From the NCBI GenBank assembly GCA_902493375.1, contig CABUPH010000011.1, forward strand, positions 1 to 64,000: DNA of 64,000 bases. The letters are read 5' to 3'. A program made the translations under genes and the position numbers. Below are positions 43,417-49,390 of the stretch, one piece after another. The DNA comes from an uncultured Collinsella sp. (lineage in GTDB: Bacteria > Actinomycetota > Coriobacteriia > Coriobacteriales > Coriobacteriaceae). A model generated the notes under the pieces. It worked only from the letters and a program-made list of their open reading frames with translations. It ran no database searches and was not told where the DNA came from. Every line of letters begins with the position of its first letter. Within the stretch, counting starts at the first letter, position 1.

Positions 43417-44052
43417 ATGACCGCACGCCTCATCGTTATGGATATCGACTCCACGCTCATCAACCAGGAGGTCATCGACCTGTTGGGCGAGGAGGCCGGC
43501 GTAGGCGAGCAGGTGGCACAGATCACTGAGCGCGCCATGCGCGGCGAGCTTGACTTTAAGCAGGCACTCGAGGAGCGCGTGGGGCTGCTCGCCGGCCTGG
43601 ACGAGAGCGTGTTCGAGCGCACCTTTGAGCGTGTGACGTTTACCCCCGGCGCGCTGGAGCTTGTGCGCTCGGCGCACAGCAAGGGCTGGAAGGTCGGCGT
43701 GGTAAGCGGCGGCTTTCACGAGGTCGCCGATAAGATCGTGACCGCCGCGGGCATCGATTTTTGCCTGGCTAACCGCCTGGAGGTCGTGGACGGCAAGCTC
43801 ACGGGTAAGCTGGCGGCAGACATCGTGACCAAGGAGTCCAAGCTCATCCAGCTGCTGGACTGGGCAGTTGAGTGCGGCGTCGACATGGCCCATACGGTCG
43901 CTATTGGCGACGGGGCAAATGACATCCCCATGATCCAGGCCGCAGGCACGGGCATCGCATTTTGCGCCAAGCCCAAGACGCGCGAGGCGGCCCCGTTTGC
44001 CATCGACGAGCGCAACCTGATGCTCGCCATGGACATCATCCTGCGCGACTAG
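43417..44052 (+). CDS. serB: Phosphoserine phosphatase SerB-like HAD enzyme
   Basis: A 211-aa HAD phosphatase for the last step of serine synthesis. Motif I is VMDIDSTLINQEVIDLL, with the nucleophile Asp and the DxDST form found in SerB; motif II Ser is in VGVVSGGFHEVAD; motif III Lys in TKESK; motif IV is AIGDGANDIPMIQAAGTGIAF. It lacks the N-terminal ACT domains of longer SerB proteins. Start taken at ATG 43417 (MTARLIV), just before the catalytic strand, with GGAAAGG upstream; a reading 15 codons longer is unsupported. Upstream of the lar genes on the same strand. Confidence 0.9.
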   Translation: MTARLIVMDIDSTLINQEVIDLLGEEAGVGEQVAQITERAMRGELDFKQALEERVGLLAGLDESVFERTFERVTFTPGALELVRSAHSKGWKVGVVSGGFHEVADKIVTAAGIDFCLANRLEVVDGKLTGKLAADIVTKESKLIQLLDWAVECGVDMAHTVAIGDGANDIPMIQAAGTGIAFCAKPKTREAAPFAIDERNLMLAMDIILRD

Positions 44053-44061
44053 TCAATCCAT

Positions 44062-44122
44062 CTAACAATTGAATCAGTCTGTCCTATAGTTTCCGAACAA
44101 TTTTGTCTTAGTGTTCGGAAAC
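44062..44122 (+). promoter_or_regulatory. Promoter and palindromic operator of the larB-larC-tetR operon
   Basis: A -35-like CTAACA (44062-44067), 17-bp spacer and -10 TATAGT (44085-44090) form a good sigma-70 promoter. Starting within the -10 is a perfect inverted repeat, GTTTCCGAACA (44089-44099) and TGTTCGGAAAC (44112-44122), with a 12-base spacer, i.e. over the expected transcription start. It could be an operator for the TetR protein of the operon; a serB terminator is the alternative. Confidence 0.55.
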
Positions 44123-44166
44123 ATACCCTTTGAGTGCTAGACTTTGCGCCGTCGAAGGGAACATAT

Positions 44167-44949
44167 ATGGATAAGCGAGATCTTGAGCAATTGCTGAGCG
44201 ATGTTGCCGGCGGAGCAGTCACCCCTGCCGACGCCCTCACGCGCATCCAGACGGCTCCGACCGCCGATTTGGGCTTTGCGCAGCTTGATCTTTCGCGCGG
44301 GGTGCGCCAGGGAGCCGGCGAGGTTGTCTACGGGGCCGGTAAAACCGCCGATCAGATTGCCGCCATTATCGAAGCACTGCGCGATGCCGGCCAGGAGCGC
44401 ATCCTGGTCACGCGCCTGGATGCCGAAAAAGCCGCGCGCACCGCTGAGCTTCTTGGCAACGGCATCGACTTGGGATATGTCCCGGACGCACAGCTCGCCC
44501 TCGTGGGCGGCAAGCCCTCCCCCACCGGCAACGGACGCATCGTCGTCGCCTGCGCCGGCACGAGCGACCTGCCCGTCGCCGAAGAAGCCGCGTTGACGGC
44601 CGAGTTCTATGGCAACGAGGTCGACCGCCTCTACGACGTGGGTGTCGCCGGCCTGCACCGTCTGCTCGCGCATGCCGAGGAACTCGCCCAGGCACAGGTG
44701 GTCATCGCCATTGCCGGCATGGAGGGCGCACTGGCGAGCGTTGTCGGCGGCCTGGTAAGCTGTCCGGTCATAGCCGTTCCCACCAGTGTGGGTTACGGCG
44801 CGAGCTTTGGTGGCGTAGCCGCGCTGCTCGCCATGCTCAACTCCTGCGCCAGCGGCGTTTCGGTCGTCAACATCGACAACGGCTTTGGTGCCGCCTACCA
44901 GGCAAGTCTTATCAATCATCTGAGCGCCGGCACGCCCTGCGCCCGTTAA
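44167..44949 (+). CDS. larB: LarB: nickel-pincer nucleotide (NPN) cofactor biosynthesis carboxylase
   Basis: A 260-aa protein that carboxylates and hydrolyses nicotinic acid adenine dinucleotide to P2CMN, the first step toward the NPN cofactor of lactate racemase. Family features: an N-terminal DLSRGVRQGAGEVVYGAGKT segment, then a PurE/AIR-carboxylase-like domain (VVACAGTSDLPVAEEAALTAEFYGNEV; VVIAIAGMEGALASVVGGLV; VIAVPTSVGYGASFGG). Start at ATG 44167 (MDKRD) with GAAGGGA upstream; 11 extra codons upstream are unsupported. First gene of larB-larC-tetR; larC begins 10 bp later. Confidence 0.93.
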   Translation: MDKRDLEQLLSDVAGGAVTPADALTRIQTAPTADLGFAQLDLSRGVRQGAGEVVYGAGKTADQIAAIIEALRDAGQERILVTRLDAEKAARTAELLGNGIDLGYVPDAQLALVGGKPSPTGNGRIVVACAGTSDLPVAEEAALTAEFYGNEVDRLYDVGVAGLHRLLAHAEELAQAQVVIAIAGMEGALASVVGGLVSCPVIAVPTSVGYGASFGGVAALLAMLNSCASGVSVVNIDNGFGAAYQASLINHLSAGTPCAR

Positions 44950-44959
44950 GGAGCATTCC

Positions 44960-45859
44960 ATGTCCAATCATCAGCACACGCTTATCATCGACGGCACCTC
45001 GGGCATCAGCGGCGATATGACCGTCGCGGCCCTGCTCGACCTAGGCGCCAGCGAGGAGCACCTGCGCGAGCAGCTCGCCACGCTGCCGGTCGACGGCTTT
45101 ACGATCGCCGTGACGCGCGTAAACAAGCATGGCATCGACGCCTGCGACTTTGACGTTCAGCTGGCAGAGGAGCTCGAGAACCACGATCACGATATGGCCT
45201 GGCTCTACGGTAACGAAGCAGCTGCCGAGCACGAGCACCACCATCATGACCATGGTGAGCACGAACACTGCCATGAGCATGATCATGAGACCCACGGCCA
45301 TGGCCACGAGGGCCATCATCACGCCCACCACCATCACCATCGTTCTTTGGCGGACGTCACCGCCATCATCGACGGCTCGCAGCTAAGCGATGGCGCTAAG
45401 CGTCGTGCGCTCGCCATCTTTACCGCGCTCGCCGCCGCCGAGGCCAAGGCCCACGGCAAAACGCCCGAGACCGTCATGTTCCACGAGGTAGGCGCCATCG
45501 ACTCCATCGTCGACATCTGCTCGGTCGCCATCTGTCTCGATGACCTGGGTATCGAGGACATTGTCGTCGAGTCGCTCTCCGAGGGTCACGGCACCATTCG
45601 CTGCGCCCACGGCCTCATGCCCATTCCCGTCCCCGCTGTCGTCAACCTGTGCCAGGCGGGCAATATCGCCCTCACGCCTGCACCGGTCGCCGGCGAGCTC
45701 GTGACGCCCACGGGCGCCGCCATCGTCACCGCGCTGCGTACGTCCGACCAAATGCCCTCACGCTACCGCATCGAAGCCGTCGGCTACGGCGCCGGAAAGC
45801 GCCCCTACGAGGGTTGCTCCGGTACGCTCCGCTGCCTGCTCGTTCACGTGGATGCATAG
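44960..45859 (+). CDS. larC: LarC N-terminal part (LarC1): nickel insertion for NPN cofactor, His-rich
   Basis: A 299-aa protein matching the N-terminal half of LarC, which inserts nickel into the NPN precursor in a CTP-dependent reaction. It opens with LIIDGTSGISGDMTVAALLDLG and contains FHEVGAIDSIVDICSVAICLDDLG and TPTGAAIVTAL. Residues about 88-127 form a His/Glu/Asp-rich loop with runs such as HHHHDHGEHEH, a probable nickel store. Full LarC is about 420 aa; the LarC2 part (about 120 aa) is absent and the next reading frame is a tetR 2 bp later, not LarC2. In Lactobacillus LarC is completed by a programmed frameshift; that is not seen here. Start ATG with AAGGAG. Confidence 0.88.
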   Translation: MSNHQHTLIIDGTSGISGDMTVAALLDLGASEEHLREQLATLPVDGFTIAVTRVNKHGIDACDFDVQLAEELENHDHDMAWLYGNEAAAEHEHHHHDHGEHEHCHEHDHETHGHGHEGHHHAHHHHHRSLADVTAIIDGSQLSDGAKRRALAIFTALAAAEAKAHGKTPETVMFHEVGAIDSIVDICSVAICLDDLGIEDIVVESLSEGHGTIRCAHGLMPIPVPAVVNLCQAGNIALTPAPVAGELVTPTGAAIVTALRTSDQMPSRYRIEAVGYGAGKRPYEGCSGTLRCLLVHVDA

Positions 45860-45861
45860 CC

Positions 45862-46401
45862 ATGGATGCCCGCAAAGAAAAAAGCCGCGCTGCGATCGTC
45901 GCGGCGTTCTCCGAGCTGCTGCGCGAAGAGGACTACGGCAAGATCACCGTCGGCGACATCATCGCGCGCGCCCACGTAGGCCGCGCGACATTCTACGGCC
46001 TCTTTAAGAGCAAAGACGACCTACTGTCCGAGCTCGTGAGCGACATCTGCACCCACGCCCTCGACGACGATGGTACGCCGCTCGACGACCCACTCGTGCA
46101 AGTCGAGCATATCCTCAACAACCTCTGGGATCGTCGTCAGGGCGTACGCGCCCTCGTAGCCGGCGCTGGCTCACGCGTCTTCGCCGACTGCTTACGCAAG
46201 ACCATCATGTCGCGCGCAGCCGAAACCATCCCTACCGACCCAAACGGCCCCGCCGCCACCATGGACCGCAGCTTTCTACTGCACCACATAGCCTCAAGCT
46301 TCGTAGGAATGGTCCAATGGTGGGCCTGGCACAACTTTCAAGCAGATAAGGCCGAAGTAGCCAAAGACTACCTCTCAGCCACAAAGCCCCTCTTCAACTA
46401 A
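45862..46401 (+). CDS. TetR-family regulator, probable lar regulator
   Basis: A 179-aa regulator. The N-terminal HTH (SRAAIVAAFSELL...ITVGDIIARAHVGRATFYGLF, about residues 8-47) is typical TetR; the C-terminal helical domain (DDPLVQVEHILNN to AKDYLSATKPL) resembles the TetR_C_8-type group. The ATG lies 2 bp past the larC stop, so it is translationally coupled to larBC. Autoregulation through the palindrome at 44089-44122 and a role in lactate response are inferences. Convergent with larD. Confidence 0.85.
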   Translation: MDARKEKSRAAIVAAFSELLREEDYGKITVGDIIARAHVGRATFYGLFKSKDDLLSELVSDICTHALDDDGTPLDDPLVQVEHILNNLWDRRQGVRALVAGAGSRVFADCLRKTIMSRAAETIPTDPNGPAATMDRSFLLHHIASSFVGMVQWWAWHNFQADKAEVAKDYLSATKPLFN

Positions 46402-46557
46402 GTAAGAAGCTCATCCCAAAGCATCGTCCCAACCCAAGCCGCCACGCATCCCAAAGTGTCGACAGCAGCCCAACGCCCCTACCAGCAACAAGCCCCTCCC
46501 ATCCAAATTCAGATATATATGTTGGGTTGCTTGTACGAACGCAACAAAGACCCCGCA
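46402..46557. other. Intergenic region between tetR and larD, left part
   Basis: About 155 bp with no gene or strong structure; the nearby large hairpin (46558-46682) occupies most of the rest of the gap. The DNA is less GC-rich than the genes. Confidence 0.4.
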
Positions 46558-46682
46558 GCTGTCCGCATGGGGTAACTTCCCAGCGCACTCCGCAGGACGC
46601 AAAAAGGCTCGCCGCACAAAGTGCGCAGCGAGCCTTTTTGCATGTCCGAGGACGCGCTGGGAAGTTACCCCATGCGGACAGC
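46558..46682. repeat. Large hairpin element A with shared core and 29-bp outer arms
   Basis: Perfect 29-bp outer arms (46558-46586 and 46654-46682) flank a 67-base core (46587-46653) that itself folds: GCAAAAAGGCTCGC with GCGAGCCTTTTTGC (46599-46612/46628-46641) and a CGCAC/GTGCG tip. The core is nearly the same as in element B (49272-49340), but the outer arms differ. It lies between the convergent tetR and larD genes and can act as a bidirectional terminator. Confidence 0.88.
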
Positions 46683-46704
46683 GGACAACCTATGTAGCCT
46701 CAGA

Positions 46705-47436
46705 CTAGAACATGCCCAAGAAACCATGCACAAACAGCGCGGCCAGAGCGGCACCGACAAACGGAGCGATGCCAGGAACGAGCAGGCCGTACTTCCAGTT
46801 GTTGTCAGCCTTGTTCTTGATCGGCAGCACCTGATAGGCCATGCGAGGACCAAGGTCACGGGCCTGGTTCATGGCGAAGCCAGTGATACCGCCCATGCCC
46901 ATGCCAACAGCCCAAACGATCAGACCGACGCAGATGGCGAGCATCAGGACGTTCTCGCCAGCACGGTTAGCAGCAGCAAGGATGGCGCTGATGAACACAA
47001 AGGTGCAGATAGCCTCGCAGAAGAAATTACGGGCATAGTTCGTACCCTCGGTGGTGGGGTTGGTCGAGAAGATATTGCGCTGGGCAATAGGGTCGACGAC
47101 GCCTTCGGAAGCCTTGAACTCATCGGCATACATCAACCACGCGATCACGGCACCCGCAAAGCCGCCGAGCATATCGGCAATCATGAAGGGGATGCAGCTG
47201 CTCCACGGCACCAGGCCTACGATGCACTGGGCAAGCACCATGGCGGGGTTCATGCACACGGCGCCGCCAAAGACAAACAGGCAAACCGAGATGCCAAAAG
47301 ACCAGGTGGTGATGGCAAACATGTGGCCGGAGCCCTGATACTTGGTGCCCTTAAGCACGGTATCGCAGTGCACGCCCACGCCAAAGATGATCATGAGGGC
47401 CGTTGCGCCGAATTCGCAGAGGAGTTTGGTAAGCAT
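46705..47436 (-). CDS. larD: LarD-like aquaglyceroporin (MIP family)
   Basis: A 243-aa channel protein with six TM helices and two half-helices. The first pore motif is canonical (CMNPAM, Asn63-Pro64-Ala65); the second is MNQARD (Asn190-Gln191-Ala192), where Pro is replaced by Gln, while the pore Arg193 and Asp194 typical of GlpF-type channels are kept. LarD in Lactobacillus plantarum is such an aquaglyceroporin and carries lactic acid. It lies 49 bp downstream of larA on the same strand, so D/L-lactate movement is the likely role; glycerol is the alternative. Confidence 0.85.
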   Translation of the reverse strand: MLTKLLCEFGATALMIIFGVGVHCDTVLKGTKYQGSGHMFAITTWSFGISVCLFVFGGAVCMNPAMVLAQCIVGLVPWSSCIPFMIADMLGGFAGAVIAWLMYADEFKASEGVVDPIAQRNIFSTNPTTEGTNYARNFFCEAICTFVFISAILAAANRAGENVLMLAICVGLIVWAVGMGMGGITGFAMNQARDLGPRMAYQVLPIKNKADNNWKYGLLVPGIAPFVGAALAALFVHGFLGMF

Positions 47437-47485
47437 AAAACCTTATCTTTCTTGTCGGTTATAAACGATTCGTTTAGGCCGCGTA

Positions 47486-48763
47486 CTAGTGCTGTGCGAC
47501 GACAACGCCCAGGCCATCGGGAATGACGGCCACCTTGGCATCGGCACCCTTCATCTCAAAGGCGAGCTTGAGCGCCTCATCGAGGGTGTTAACCGGCGTC
47601 ATGTGCATATCCTTGATCATCTGGTGATCGCACAGGTCGGTAACCATGATCACAGGGTGATGCGCCAGGATGCGGGCAAAGATCTGGCTCGTCCACTGGT
47701 CGGGCAGGGTCTCGTCCTTAGGACGGTCGATGCAGGCGCGCTCAAACTCTGCCGGATCATTGTCGGCGATGTTGTGATAGAAACCCTCGCCACCGTGACC
47801 GTCGGCACAACCGGCGACATCGATGATCACGCCGCCCTCGGGAAGCGTAGCCTCGGCAGAGCACATGCCCTTCACGGCCTGATAGATGTTCTGGTCGAGC
47901 GGGTAGCCGTCGTTGGTGGTAATGGCAATCTCGCACTCGACGGGCTCAACGCCGGCAAGGCTCTTCACGAACTCGCAGCCAGCCTCGTGCGCCTTGTGGA
48001 TGTCGCCGGCAAAGGAGCCGATGACCTCGTGCTTGCCGTTGAGCACCACGTTGAGCACAAAGGCAAGGTGAGCCATCTCGGCAGCGGCAAACATGTCCTC
48101 GCTCACGTGGTTGTGGCACAGGTTGCCGGCACGCGAGTGGGAATCATTCACAAACTGACCGTTGTGGTTATACATGATGGTCTTGTAGCTGGCGATGCCA
48201 GGCAGGACGGACTTACGGCTACCAGAGAAACCGGCAAAGAAGTGCGGCTCAATGAAGCCCTCGGCAAGCAGCAGATCACAATCGGCGGCAATCTTGTTGA
48301 TGATGCACTCGCCACCAGAAGGCAGGGTGCCAATCTTTTTCATCATGCTGTCGTCAGTCGCGACGTGCATAACGATTTCCTCGTTGGCAACAATCTCCTC
48401 GCCATACTTGTTGACGAGTTCCTCGTGCGTCGACGGACGGTGCATACCCGTAGCAACCAAAATACGCACTCGAGCCTCGGGCGCAGCGGAATGGATGTGA
48501 TGCAGCAGAATAGGCATCGTCACACACGAGGGAACGGGACGCGTATGATCGGAGCTAATGATGACGATATCCTTCTTGCCAGCACAAAGCTCCTCGAGCG
48601 AAGGCGAGCCATAAGGGTTGGCAAGTGACTCCTCTACCAGCTCTTCCTGTGATTTTGTAGTCTTAAACTCGTTTTGATGACCTTCCATCACACCCGCAAA
48701 GTTCTTATCCTCGAGCTCCAGATGCAACGTCTTGTGGTCAAACGGCAGTTCACATTCAAACAA
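47486..48763 (-). CDS. larA: Lactate racemase LarA
   Basis: Nickel enzyme of 425 aa interconverting D- and L-lactate using the covalently bound NPN cofactor. All key residues fall at the same numbers as in Lactobacillus plantarum LarA: His108 (VATGMHRP), His174 (EPHFFAGFSG), Lys184 (SRKSVLPG, cofactor attachment) and His200 (MYNHNGQF). SSDHTRPVPS near 70-80 is the family's substrate-side motif. LarA homologues with other substrates exist, so lactate is the most likely but not proven substrate. First gene of a larA-larD unit, facing larB-larC-tetR. Confidence 0.92.
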   Translation of the reverse strand: MFECELPFDHKTLHLELEDKNFAGVMEGHQNEFKTTKSQEELVEESLANPYGSPSLEELCAGKKDIVIISSDHTRPVPSCVTMPILLHHIHSAAPEARVRILVATGMHRPSTHEELVNKYGEEIVANEEIVMHVATDDSMMKKIGTLPSGGECIINKIAADCDLLLAEGFIEPHFFAGFSGSRKSVLPGIASYKTIMYNHNGQFVNDSHSRAGNLCHNHVSEDMFAAAEMAHLAFVLNVVLNGKHEVIGSFAGDIHKAHEAGCEFVKSLAGVEPVECEIAITTNDGYPLDQNIYQAVKGMCSAEATLPEGGVIIDVAGCADGHGGEGFYHNIADNDPAEFERACIDRPKDETLPDQWTSQIFARILAHHPVIMVTDLCDHQMIKDMHMTPVNTLDEALKLAFEMKGADAKVAVIPDGLGVVVAQH

Positions 48764-49242
48764 TGACGAGCGCCCTCTTCCTTTTCAACTGACACACTAG
48801 ATAAACCGTTGGAAGGATACGCCGCTCACCGAAAAACACCACCGTCCACCGACTCATTAACACAACGTTCATATTTGACCCACAACAAAACGGCCACGAT
48901 CCCAAACGGGACCGCGGCCGCAACAGTCGTAAGTCGAGAAGCGCCACATGCATCTCAATCCCGATCGATAAGACGCGAAGCGCGAAGCGCGCCAGCTTTT
49001 CCCAGCCCGTAATCCGCCGAAGACCGGACATCGCAGGGACCACCATCAGCTTACTTTTAGGCACACTCCGCATTGGGCGCGAAGCGCACTTTAATCTCTT
49101 CAGCCCAATCCCCGAAGACCGAGGACGAAGGGACCCGATGGGTTTCCCTCTGAATGCATTCCGCAGCACGAAGCCCTTTCCAAACGCGCGAAGCGCACCA
49201 ATATTCCCCCAGCCAGTAATCCGCCGAAGACCGGACATCGCA
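48764..49242. repeat. Gene-free region with three tandem degenerate repeats
   Basis: About 480 bp between larA and the ppc hairpin. Three units start with the same GCGCGAAGCGC word (48980-48990, 49077-49087, 49186-49196). Units 1 and 3 share a 72-base stretch (49001-49072 and 49208-49279) with CGCCGAAGACCGGACATCG and TTACTTTTAGGCACACTCC; unit 2 is more diverged. The part before 48980 should hold the minus-strand larA promoter, but I could not assign boxes. Confidence 0.7.
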
Positions 49243-49369
49243 GGGCCCGCCATTAGTTTACTTTTAGGCACACTCCGCAGGACGCAAGAAGCCCTCGCCG
49301 CACGAAGTGCGCAGCGAGGGCTTCTTGCATGTCCGAGGACGTGCCTAAAAGTAAACTAATGGCGGGCCC
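49243..49369. repeat. Large hairpin element B with shared core and 29-bp outer arms
   Basis: Perfect 29-bp outer arms (49243-49271 and 49341-49369) flank a 69-base core (49272-49340) that is nearly the same as the core of element A at 46587-46653: ACTCCGCAGGACGCAA start, CGCCGCAC/GTGCGCAGCG tip and GCATGTCCGAGGAC end. The stem region GAAGCCCTCGC/GCGAGGGCTTC differs from A but stays paired. It begins 22 bp past the ppc stop, so it probably terminates ppc. Confidence 0.88.
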
Positions 49370-49390
49370 GGACGACTACAGGGCTATCGA

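Noticed and set aside
41292..43529. 745-codon plus-strand reading frame opposite aspS
   Set aside because: Shadow frame; product is low-complexity and lacks homology-like motifs, while aspS is complete.
45220..45345. CAC/CAT-rich stretch resembling a simple-sequence repeat
   Set aside because: It is in frame within larC and encodes the His-rich nickel-binding loop, so it is coding rather than a microsatellite.
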